Positions 28,001-34,031 of a DNA stretch of 37,159 bases are shown here, piece by piece. The translations under genes were made by a program, and so were the position numbers. Origin of the DNA: Rhodospirillaceae bacterium (lineage in GTDB: Bacteria; Pseudomonadota; Alphaproteobacteria; Puniceispirillales; Puniceispirillaceae); assembly GCA_011522725.1 (NCBI GenBank), contig WTIL01000004.1, positions 3,220 to 40,378 of the forward strand, read 5' to 3'. Position 1 is the first letter of the stretch; each line of letters starts with the position of its first letter. Under the pieces are notes generated by a model, which was not told where the DNA came from, did no database searches, and saw only the letters and a list, made by a program, of their open reading frames with translations.

Positions 28001-28495
28001 GTCCTGCCAGTGCCGTGAAAAGCGGTCGGGCAGAAGCTCGGGAAGAAGCTCCGGCGTCGCATCCGCATTGCAGAGGGAATCAAGAAGCCGGCCCAGCGAC
28101 TCGGCAAGCTGCATGGCCTGCGGCTGGGTCGGCGCCACGTCGCCGAGGCGAAAACCACGAAGCAGACGCGCCAGCCACAGCTGACGCCGCAAGGGGTCCA
28201 TCGCCGGCGGCAGGTCGGGCGCATAGGCGGCAAAGGCCAGCAGGTCGGGCGCATCCTCCTCGACATCGCCGATCGGGTCGATCCGCGGCAACAGGGCGGC
28301 ATTGTCGCCGCCAGCTTCCAGAAAGGCCGCGCGCAGGGCCTGGGCGGCGCGGCGTGACGGCACCAGCACGGTGGCACGCGCCAGCGCTTCCGGGCTGCCG
28401 GCCATGTGTCTGATGCCGGTGGCGAGTGAAACGGCGAAAGGAACGCCGGCAGGAATGGTGTAGAGCCGCTGGTCGCGGCGGGTCGGCGACGTCAT
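22028..28495 (-). CDS. addBA: Fused AddB-AddA helicase-nuclease (double-strand break repair), single 2155-residue frame
   Basis: One uninterrupted frame encodes what are normally two proteins. Residues 1 to about 1003 are alpha-type AddB: a degenerate helicase part (LVPSRRAAQALR, ILGPVEARMQSADRLILGG) and a PD-(D/E)xK nuclease with Asp865, Asp879 and Lys881 (LDYKTG). Residues from about 1004 are AddA: Walker A ANAGTGKT (1045-1052), Walker B DEAQD (1418-1422), QSIYSFQGAD, MTIHGAKGLE, LLYVALTRARDG and a second nuclease with Asp2078, Asp2091 and Lys2093 (ADFKTG). The enzyme resects double-strand ends for RecA. Both parts have normal lengths, so nothing appears lost. The junction is a polar, Pro/Ala-rich linker. 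Met1004 (ATG at 25486) could be a separate AddA start, but no ribosome site precedes it. GAGGC precedes the chosen ATG. It lies between tsaE and trxA, the usual addB-addA location. Confidence 0.92.
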   Translation of the reverse strand: MTSPTRRDQRLYTIPAGVPFAVSLATGIRHMAGSPEALARATVLVPSRRAAQALRAAFLEAGGDNAALLPRIDPIGDVEEDAPDLLAFAAYAPDLPPAMDPLRRQLWLARLLRGFRLGDVAPTQPQAMQLAESLGRLLDSLCNADATPELLPELLPDRFSRHWQDILKLLTILIDRWPAILEEQGVIDAADRRNRLVRLRCRLWRDHPPEELVVVAGSTGTFAATRELIAAVADLPDGHVVLPGLDRGAAEHWDLVREESGHPQHQLSVLLDSLAVTPEAVRDWPDLAGGGEISARRRALMREVFKPAALTADWRQLGATQPELGRDALDGLSFVDCETRSDEASVIALAMREVLERPGRTAALVTPDRQLAEAVIAALQRWRIEVDDSAGRPLSQCPSGGYLESLVAMLAADFAPVPTLAFLKHPLASGGISPLAFRERVRQLEMAAFRGYRPGAGLDGIRRKLASKARYADIAEFFEASVAMPLAGLVEAWQMMAPDLAALARALGDAAEQMAAQATSEDGTPDAADGAVHLWTGEDGEAAALLLASLAEQGSGFETDRDSFPRILSQLLAGKTVRRAWQTHPRLAILGPVEARMQSADRLILGGFNEGNWPPRPEVDPWTNAEMRHTAGLQPHNWRTGLSAHDVWMASCAPEVIITRALRDGDAVTTPSRWRQRFDAVAEALSITAAVDRGQRWRDQLTALLPAPPMAPLPRPCPTPPVDARPRSFSATEIDDWIADPYSIYAKRVLELRPKDDLDRPIDAALRGNLVHDSLAAFLRAFPEGPLPDNALAELRSLARAVFDPHWQHPTIRHFWWPAFETIAAWFIETETRRRAGIETSHAEVEGSIDLAAPAGDVTFGARADRIDRLAGGGLAVLDYKTGETPSKAKVAGRRRTQLLVEAVIAAHGGFEGIDADDVTQMEYWRLTGRRGEPGKQTDVRPEGWSAAEDAAMLARLAADFDSEATPYASRPDPAIGPSFPRYDHLARVDEWRIAENGAALAGMDGGAIQPAAPHRPDFDPAVSVDASRRQAAASDPASSVFVSANAGTGKTKLLTDRVLRLMLDGAPPDSILCVTYTRAAAAEMRNRISAMLAKWTVSTAEALLADLAGMGIGTPSQAMLQRARSLFAEILDNDDGPRVETVHSFCQSVLRRFPIEAGIVPQSELADEFEQARLKAEAREALLRSADPALVTMIGLIAAQTSEGNAEAILDELLKKEERLASPDMMQQLRAHFVEDRGFDPERDPQEMLAGVIGDLDIEGIRAVATALAESGVAGQVKRASRMTAWLGEDEEGRRSHIDRLVDALFTNELAPLAERNLSNKDIRADFPNVVIVQQAAQQALSGMLAAQAAHRCYELTNALYAFGRSYQERYRALKTQRGLLDYDDLIRLTNDMLADGDAAQWVGWKLDNGIRHMLLDEAQDTSPAQWQLLRRLSDEFFEAGADANDNESGPRTLFVVGDFKQSIYSFQGADPAVMGSNRVDLASRADMLRAPWREVGLDVSFRSARPVLELVNRAVPDLAGITDARISEFQDHRSARRDAGGFVELWPIVSEEEAPADPPAFAPPEISQPRDAAALSAARVATSIAGWIGKRALPSGRMMQPGDIMVLLRSRGRYHRLLLAALQQAGIPVAGADRMTLEDQIEIQDLLALGDVVCLPEDDLQLAALLKSPLFGIDEETLFTLAHGRGNRSLHARLMAHAGADSALGMYADTLSRYRRLADESSVFGFYSSVLIETRQEFRRRLGPAVDETLDHFLGLAQAFGTAGGVSLTAFLAQVRGSGGEVRRDMDGGSGNELRVMTIHGAKGLEAPVVVLPDMLKPRSARPDQLVRDPETGFVYWAPGTLRPDFVTAARDAAKARREEEENRLLYVALTRARDGIVIGGWQSKSSRTLEGSHYEGLAAAINGMEGAATDDEGIVRIDEVAGDVPESIDDMIAPPPVAEGVAETRAVPEWLFARAPDEPRPPRPLRPSQPDGRAAGARAPGLRIGGASAALARGRLAHKLFEVLPSVAEADRSHVEKLVLASHQDVPEEEAAALAAEVRVVMAMPELAPVFSLSAMAEVSVAGAVDGAGVAGQIDRLLVDETNVIVADFKTGARPSVTPADYHRQMALYAALLEQIYPDREVVTWLVWTEDRSVEEIDRAARDAALAALALG

Positions 28496-28501
28496 GCCTC
28501 A

Positions 28502-28507
28502 ATTATA
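28502..28507 (-). promoter_or_regulatory. Perfect -10 box immediately upstream of the AddBA gene
   Basis: TATAAT lies on the - strand 6 bases before the ATG at 28495. A start site about 7 bases downstream would coincide with the ATG and give a leaderless message. No good -35 is present at 17 bases; a TTGACC is only 11 bases away. Such a box is rare in this GC-rich sequence but may be chance. Confidence 0.3.
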
Positions 28508-28564
28508 GAAGCAAGCCCGGTCAAAGACGAGTGATGAAGATGCCTTCCATGGCGAAATCGTCAT

Positions 28565-29044
28565 TCACCCCATTTCGGCAGCCAGTTTGCCAAGCTGCTG
28601 CTGCCAGCGCGCACCGCCGGAAAGTCGCGCCACCCTGCGCTCGGGCGCCGACGGGTCTGGCTCCAGCGTGATGCGAAGCGCATTTCGCGGCAGCCATGGC
28701 CCCAGCCGCTCCGGCCATTCGACCAGACAGACAGCATCGACGAAGGCATCCTCGATGCCCAGATCAAGCGCCTCTTCCGGCGCCTCGAGCCGGTAAAGAT
28801 CAAAATGCATGACCGGCGGCCCGTCATCTGGCTCATAGGTCTGCACAAGAGTGAAGGTCGGGCTGGGAATGTCGGCCTCATGCGGGCAGAGCGAGGTGAC
28901 GATGCCGCGCGCCAGCACGGATTTTCCGGCACCGAGCGGGCCCGACAGGGCCACGACGTCACCCGCGCGAAGCAGGCCGGAAAGGCAAAGGCCCAGCCGC
29001 GTGGTCGCGGCCGGGCCCTCCAGTGTCAGGTCTAAGTCGCTCAT
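28565..29044 (-). CDS. tsaE: tRNA threonylcarbamoyladenosine biosynthesis ATPase TsaE
   Basis: A 159-residue P-loop ATPase that supports TsaB/TsaD in making t6A37 of tRNAs. The Walker A is GPLGAGKS (35-42), followed by the family segments SPTFTLVQTYE and MHFDLYRLEAPEEALDLGIED and the VEWPERLG motif. It begins 19 bases after ahcY and ends 69 bases before AddBA. In many alphaproteobacteria an amgK-murU pair lies between tsaE and addB; here there is no room for it. Confidence 0.93.
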   Translation of the reverse strand: MSDLDLTLEGPAATTRLGLCLSGLLRAGDVVALSGPLGAGKSVLARGIVTSLCPHEADIPSPTFTLVQTYEPDDGPPVMHFDLYRLEAPEEALDLGIEDAFVDAVCLVEWPERLGPWLPRNALRITLEPDPSAPERRVARLSGGARWQQQLGKLAAEMG

Positions 29045-29063
29045 GCGGCCCTGTTACCGGTTC

Positions 29064-30458
29064 CTAGTAGCGATACTGGTCGCCCTTGAACGGTCCCTGC
29101 TGCTCGACGCCGATATAGGCGGCCTGGTCGGCATTCAGCTGCGACAGTGTCGCGCCGACCTTGGCGAGGTGCAGGGCCGCTACCTTTTCGTCGAGATGAC
29201 GCGGCAGGGTATAGACCTTGTTGTCGTAGGACTGGCCCTCGTTCCAGAGTTCCATCTGCGCCAGAACCTGGTTGGTGAAGGACGCAGACATGACGAAGGA
29301 CGGATGGCCGGTGGCACAGCCGAGGTTCACCAGGCGGCCCTTGGCCAGCATGATGATGCGCTTGCCGTCGGGGAATTCCACCTCGTCGACCTGCGGCTTG
29401 ATCTCGGACCAGTTCATGTTCTGCAGCGACGAGACCTGGATCTCGTTGTCGAAGTGACCGATGTTGCAGACGATCGCGCGGTCTTTCATGTCACGCATGT
29501 GATCCATGGTGATGACGTCCTTGTTGCCGGTCGCGGTGACAAAGATGTCGGCCTTCGGCGCGGCCTGTTCCATGGTCACGACCTCATAGCCTTCCATGGC
29601 AGCCTGCAGGGCACAGATCGGATCGATCTCGGTGACCATGACGCGCGCGCCGCCCTGGCGGAGCGATGCGGCAGAACCCTTGCCGACGTCGCCATAGCCG
29701 GCGACAACAGCAACCTTGCCGGCCAGCATCACGTCGGTCGCGCGGCGGATGCCGTCGACCAGCGATTCACGGCAGCCATAGAGGTTGTCGAATTTCGACT
29801 TGGTCACGGAGTCATTCACATTGATTGCCGGGAACGGCAGGCCGCCTGCCTCGGCAAGCTGGTACAGGCGCAGAACGCCGGTGGTGGTCTCTTCCGACAC
29901 ACCCTTGATGGCGTCACGCTGGCGGGTGAACCAGCCCTCGCTCTGCGCGCGGCGCTTTTCGATCTGCGCCTTCAGGAATTCCTCTTCCTCGCTGCTTGGC
30001 GAGGCAAGGACGTCCTCTCCGGCCTCGGCGCGCGCACCGAGCAGGATATACATGGTGGCGTCGCCGCCATCATCGAGAATCATGTTGGCGGTGCCGCCGT
30101 CCGACCAGTCGAAGATACGGTCGACATATTCCCAGTATTCGGCAAGCGTCTCGCCCTTCTTCGCGAACACCGGCACACCGGCAGCGGCGATGGCGGCGGC
30201 GGCCTGATCCTGGGTCGAGAAGATGTTGCATGATGCCCAGCGGACATCTGCCCCGAGATCGACAAGAGTTTCGATCAGCACGGCCGTCTGCACGGTCATG
30301 TGCAGGCAACCGGCAACCCGCGCACCCTTGAGGGGCTTTGCTGCGCCAAACTCTTCCCGAAGCGCCATCAGGCCCGGCATCTCGGTTTCAGCTATGGAAA
30401 GTTCCTTGCGACCCCAGTCGGCAAGGCTTGCATCGGCAACAATATAATCTGTCGACAT
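29064..30458 (-). CDS. ahcY: S-adenosylhomocysteinase
   Basis: A 464-residue NAD-dependent hydrolase that splits S-adenosylhomocysteine to adenosine and homocysteine, relieving product inhibition of methyltransferases. Signatures include [46 protein letters not shown], the NAD fold [11 protein letters not shown] and [13 protein letters not shown]. The length includes the insertion typical of the proteobacterial form. The C-terminal YRY that reaches into the neighbouring subunit is present. The 84 bases upstream, before the rapZ stop, show no riboswitch that I can recognise. Its neighbours upstream are usually ptsH and an EIIA-Man gene; here rapZ is next. Confidence 0.96.
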   Translation of the reverse strand: MSTDYIVADASLADWGRKELSIAETEMPGLMALREEFGAAKPLKGARVAGCLHMTVQTAVLIETLVDLGADVRWASCNIFSTQDQAAAAIAAAGVPVFAKKGETLAEYWEYVDRIFDWSDGGTANMILDDGGDATMYILLGARAEAGEDVLASPSSEEEEFLKAQIEKRRAQSEGWFTRQRDAIKGVSEETTTGVLRLYQLAEAGGLPFPAINVNDSVTKSKFDNLYGCRESLVDGIRRATDVMLAGKVAVVAGYGDVGKGSAASLRQGGARVMVTEIDPICALQAAMEGYEVVTMEQAAPKADIFVTATGNKDVITMDHMRDMKDRAIVCNIGHFDNEIQVSSLQNMNWSEIKPQVDEVEFPDGKRIIMLAKGRLVNLGCATGHPSFVMSASFTNQVLAQMELWNEGQSYDNKVYTLPRHLDEKVAALHLAKVGATLSQLNADQAAYIGVEQQGPFKGDQYRY

Positions 30459-30542
30459 CGAAGAACTCGCTTGTGTGATGAATTTGTGCGGACGGGATAG
30501 CAGATATCATGCCATATGGAAACCCGCTTGCCTGAAGATGCG

Positions 30543-31418
30543 TCAGCGCGTCGCCTCGAGCTCGCGATGGGTGCTTTCCACGTCGTAACCCTCGGCAGCC
30601 AGCCACGCCGCAACCGTTTCCACCGCCCAGACCGAACGGTGCCGGCCACCGGTGCAGCCAAAGGCGATTGTCATCAGCGGCCGGCCTTCGCGCGTCATCC
30701 GCGGCAGCATCTCTGCCAGGATTCCCTTGAGCGAAGATACGACACTGGAAGCCGCCTCATCCGCCTGCAGGAAGGCCGCGACCGGTTCGTCACGTCCGTC
30801 AAAGCTGCGCAACTCTGTGACCCAGTAGGGATTGTCGGCAAAACGCATATCGATGACGAGATCGCTATGGTCGGGAATGCGGCGGCGATAGGAAAAGCTG
30901 ATCAGGCGAACATTCACCTGAAAATCATCCGCCATGCCCAGCTTCGACAGAAGCGCCTGCCTGAGGTCGGACGGTTTTGCACCGCTGGTATCGATATGGA
31001 GATCGGCAAGCGGCGCCACCTTTTCCATTCGGTCCAGATCAGCGGAAATGGCATCGGCGAGCGACATGGCTCCGTCATGAAGCGGGTGCTGGCGCCGTGT
31101 GGCATTGAACCGCCTGAGCAGGTCATCATGCGATGCCGTAATGAACACCGTGGTGAACCTGTCACCGAATTTCTTGCGCAGGTTGCGGACAAGCGTTTCC
31201 GTCGTCTCCGCCGAAAACCCTGTTGTGCGCGCATCAAGGCCCATCGCAAGGCTGCGCCGACCGGTCTCCACCTCGAGCGCGACAAGGGTGTCGATCATGG
31301 CAAGCGGCAGGTTGTCGACGGCGTTGATCCCGCTATCCTCAAGGATGTCGAGCGCGGTCGACAGCCCGGCGCCCGACGCGCCTGTGACGAGGATCAGTCT
31401 TTGCCTGCCATCATTCAT
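30543..31418 (-). CDS. rapZ: RapZ-family RNase adapter with altered Walker A motif
   Basis: A 291-residue RapZ (YvcJ/YhbJ) protein. In enterobacteria RapZ senses glucosamine-6-phosphate and guides RNase E to the GlmZ small RNA; the role in alphaproteobacteria is unclear. Family segments are ILEDSGINAVDNLPL, FITASHDDLLRRFNATRRQHPL, the C-terminal ISFSYRR, DMRFADNPYW and the very conserved AFGCTGGRHRSVWAVE. The N-terminal P-loop reads GASGAGLST (13-21): the nucleotide-binding lysine is replaced by Leu19 (codon CTG). Nucleotide binding by this site is therefore doubtful, while the C-terminal sensor domain looks intact. It lies between chvG and ahcY, where hprK and PTS genes are usually interleaved. 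Confidence 0.92.
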   Translation of the reverse strand: MNDGRQRLILVTGASGAGLSTALDILEDSGINAVDNLPLAMIDTLVALEVETGRRSLAMGLDARTTGFSAETTETLVRNLRKKFGDRFTTVFITASHDDLLRRFNATRRQHPLHDGAMSLADAISADLDRMEKVAPLADLHIDTSGAKPSDLRQALLSKLGMADDFQVNVRLISFSYRRRIPDHSDLVIDMRFADNPYWVTELRSFDGRDEPVAAFLQADEAASSVVSSLKGILAEMLPRMTREGRPLMTIAFGCTGGRHRSVWAVETVAAWLAAEGYDVESTHRELEATR

Positions 31419-31486
31419 GAGGCCACCTTACCAACTGTGGCCGGCATATTCCAAACGCCATTGCCATCCGCGCGGATTGCCTCTGC

Positions 31487-33166
31487 TCAGGCCTCGCCGT
31501 CGGCAAGCGGCAGCGTCAGGGTGAAGCGGGCGCCGTCATTGTTGGCGGCTACCAGCTCGCCGCCATAGCCGCGCGCGATCTGCTGCGCGATCGAAAGTCC
31601 AAGGCCGGAATGTTCGCCAAAGGCCTCTCCGGCGGGACGTTCGGTATAGAACCTGTTGAAAACTTCCTCGAGGCGCCCGGGCGGAATGCCGGGACCGCGG
31701 TCCTGCACCGCCAGTTCAGCCTTGCCTTGTTCGTTGATGCCGAGATGGAAGCTGATCTGCGAGCCCTGCGGTGCAAAAGACACCGCATTGCCGAGCAGAT
31801 TGTCGAGAATCTGGACAATACGGCCATCCTGAACCGTCACATGAACCGGCATATCGGCCAGATCGGCGACAAGCTCGTGCGTGTCGGTTGTCGTGCGGCG
31901 CGCCTCGACAAAACTGGCGACAAGGTCGCGAAGATCGAGAGTGGCAGCGAATTCGGTCGCCATCTCGTTATCGACGCGGCTGGAGCGCGAGATATCCGTA
32001 ATCAGCCTGTCGAGACGCGATACATCCCGCAGAATGACATTCATCAGTTTCTGCTGCTGCTCCGGATCGGAAATCCTGCTGATCGTCTCTGCAGCGCTGC
32101 GAAGCGAGGATAGCGGGTTCTTGAGCTCGTGGGCCACATCCGCCGCGAAGCCTGCGGTCGCCGCCATCCTCTGCTGCAGCTCGTCCGTCATGTCGATCAG
32201 TGATTCGGACAGTTTGCCGATTTCATCACGCCGGCGCGGCAGCCGCTTCATGCGGGTCGACAGATCACGACTGCGCCGCAGATTGTCGGCTTCCGAGGCA
32301 AGGTAGGTGATCGGGCCGGTGATAGAGCGCGCCAGCCATACGCTGAGCGCGATCGTGATCAGCGTGACAATGCCGAAGAGCTGGATGAAGACCACATTCA
32401 CCTCGGCGATCTCCTCTTCGATCTTGCCGCCGCTGATGCTGACCATCAGCGCACCACGGACAAGGCGAAGGTCCTGAATGGGCACGGCGACCGACAGCAC
32501 GATGCGGCCGCGCGTATCCTGCCTGAGCTGGCGCGCCGGTTCGCCCGCCAGCGCCAGAACCACTTCGTTGTAATCCCCTGCCTGCTGCCGTTGCCGTTCA
32601 CGATAGAGCGGCAGGGTCATGTCGTTGCCGATCATGCCGGCGGCGCGGCGCATGCCGGCCTGAAAGTAATCCGATGCTCTCTTCCAGGCCCCTCGCCGGG
32701 CGCGACGCCGGATTTCCGCCCGACCGGCACCATTGCGCGCGGTATCGGCAAGCAGCCTTCCGTCATGGCGGAAAACCCGGGCCCGCAAATCGGTGCCGTA
32801 GCCGACAAGCGGCAGCAGGTGGTTCATGGTTTCCGGCGACAGGCGCCGGCGTGCCAGGCCGCCGTCGATATCGGACTGGGCCAGCGCCAGCGAGCGCGCC
32901 AGCGTAAAGCCCTGGCGTTCAAGCGCGGTGAATTCCGACTGGATCAGTGTCGTCCTGTACTGGTCGATCGAGAACAGCCCGACAAAGAACAGCACCAGCG
33001 GAAACATCATGATGGCCATGATGCGGGTGCTCAGACGGCTCAGGCGGAAGCGCAGTCTGACAAGCGGCCTGCCGATGGCAGCCCGCCCGAGAACCCGTCT
33101 GATCCGTGATTTGATCCCGTCGATCACGCTGACCCCGCCAATATGGGTATCACACAGCCGCGCCAT
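31487..33166 (-). CDS. chvG: ChvG-type sensor histidine kinase
   Basis: A 559-residue membrane kinase. A first membrane helix near residues 50-68 (MAIMMFPLVLFFVGLFSI) and a second near 258-276 (LFGIVTLITIALSVWLA) enclose a periplasmic sensor domain. A HAMP region follows (SITGPITYLASEADNLRRSRDLS), then the H-box FAADVAHELKNPLSSLRSA with phospho-acceptor His346, and the ATPase N, G1 and G2 boxes (QILDNLLGNAVSFAP, DRGPGIPPG, GLGLSIAQQIARGYGG). ChvG/ChvI responds to acid and envelope stress in related bacteria. It starts 14 bases after chvI. hprK, which commonly follows chvG, is not there. ATG 33166 is the longest plausible start; a shorter one is possible. Confidence 0.92.
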   Translation of the reverse strand: MARLCDTHIGGVSVIDGIKSRIRRVLGRAAIGRPLVRLRFRLSRLSTRIMAIMMFPLVLFFVGLFSIDQYRTTLIQSEFTALERQGFTLARSLALAQSDIDGGLARRRLSPETMNHLLPLVGYGTDLRARVFRHDGRLLADTARNGAGRAEIRRRARRGAWKRASDYFQAGMRRAAGMIGNDMTLPLYRERQRQQAGDYNEVVLALAGEPARQLRQDTRGRIVLSVAVPIQDLRLVRGALMVSISGGKIEEEIAEVNVVFIQLFGIVTLITIALSVWLARSITGPITYLASEADNLRRSRDLSTRMKRLPRRRDEIGKLSESLIDMTDELQQRMAATAGFAADVAHELKNPLSSLRSAAETISRISDPEQQQKLMNVILRDVSRLDRLITDISRSSRVDNEMATEFAATLDLRDLVASFVEARRTTTDTHELVADLADMPVHVTVQDGRIVQILDNLLGNAVSFAPQGSQISFHLGINEQGKAELAVQDRGPGIPPGRLEEVFNRFYTERPAGEAFGEHSGLGLSIAQQIARGYGGELVAANNDGARFTLTLPLADGEA

Positions 33167-33180
33167 GCGGCCGATGTCAT

Positions 33181-33873
33181 TCAGGATGCCCGGTATTTAT
33201 AGCCAATGCCATACAGCGTTTCGATATGGTCGAAGCTGGAATCCTGCGCCTTGATCTTGCGGCGCAACCGCTTGATATGGCTGTCGATCGTGCGGTCGTC
33301 GAGAAAGACGGACTCGCCATAGGCGGCATCCATCAGCTGGTCGCGGTTCTTGACCATGCCGGGGCGCGCGGCAAGCGCCTGCAGGATCAGGAATTCAGTC
33401 ACCGTGAGGCGCACCTCCTTGCCCTTCCAGCTGCACAGATGGCGGTCGGGATCCATCAGCAACTCACCCTGGCGGACAATGTTGGGACCGGTCGGGTCCA
33501 TGTCTTCGTGGCTGGCGCGGCGCAGCACGGCACGAATGCGCGCCAGAAGCAGCCGTTGCGAGAACGGCTTGGTGATATAGTCGTCAGCCCCCATGCCGAG
33601 GCCGAGCGCCTCGTCCAGCTCGTCATCCTTGCTGGTCAGGAAGATCACCGGCAGGTTCGAGCCGGTCCGGATTTTCTGGAGAAGCTCCATGCCGTCCATC
33701 CGCGGCATCTTGATGTCGAGAACGGCCAGCTCCGCCGGCCGGCGCGACAATCCTCGCAGCGCGGTTTCGCCATCGTGATAGCAATCGACCTCGAACCCTT
33801 CGCTCTCTAGCGTCAGCGACACCGACGTCAGGATATTCTGGTCATCATCTACAAGCGCAATCCGCGTTCCCAT
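33181..33873 (-). CDS. chvI: ChvI-type response regulator (OmpR/PhoB family)
   Basis: With ATG 33873 the protein has 230 residues and begins [28 protein letters not shown] directly upstream supports this over the ATG at 33921. The receiver domain has the acidic pair in VDDD, phospho-acceptor Asp53 in [11 protein letters not shown], Thr in FLTSKDDE and Lys in YITKPFS. A winged-helix DNA-binding domain follows ([45 protein letters not shown]). It is the partner of the ChvG kinase just downstream. A TATAAC box on the - strand at 33927-33932 could be its -10 element, but the -35 is poor. Confidence 0.94.
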   Translation of the reverse strand: MGTRIALVDDDQNILTSVSLTLESEGFEVDCYHDGETALRGLSRRPAELAVLDIKMPRMDGMELLQKIRTGSNLPVIFLTSKDDELDEALGLGMGADDYITKPFSQRLLLARIRAVLRRASHEDMDPTGPNIVRQGELLMDPDRHLCSWKGKEVRLTVTEFLILQALAARPGMVKNRDQLMDAAYGESVFLDDRTIDSHIKRLRRKIKAQDSSFDHIETLYGIGYKYRAS

Positions 33874-34031
33874 CTCGTCACCTCTATCGTCCATATCCGG
33901 CAAAGGCATCACGCGCTTCACCCACCGTTATATCCGGACTAGCCTTGAAAAAGGGCCAACATATGACCGGATTGTGCCCCAAACCGGTCTGAAAGATGGC
34001 GCTTTCCGGCCAGTCGGAGGCCGGGTGGCGA

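Noticed and set aside
25451-28018. 855-codon open frame on + opposite the AddB half
   Set aside because: Shadow frame typical of GC-rich coding DNA; the - strand carries recognisable nuclease motifs.
34005-34025. GGCC-rich hairpin after the polA stop
   Set aside because: Short stem without a T-run on the - strand; not convincing as a terminator.
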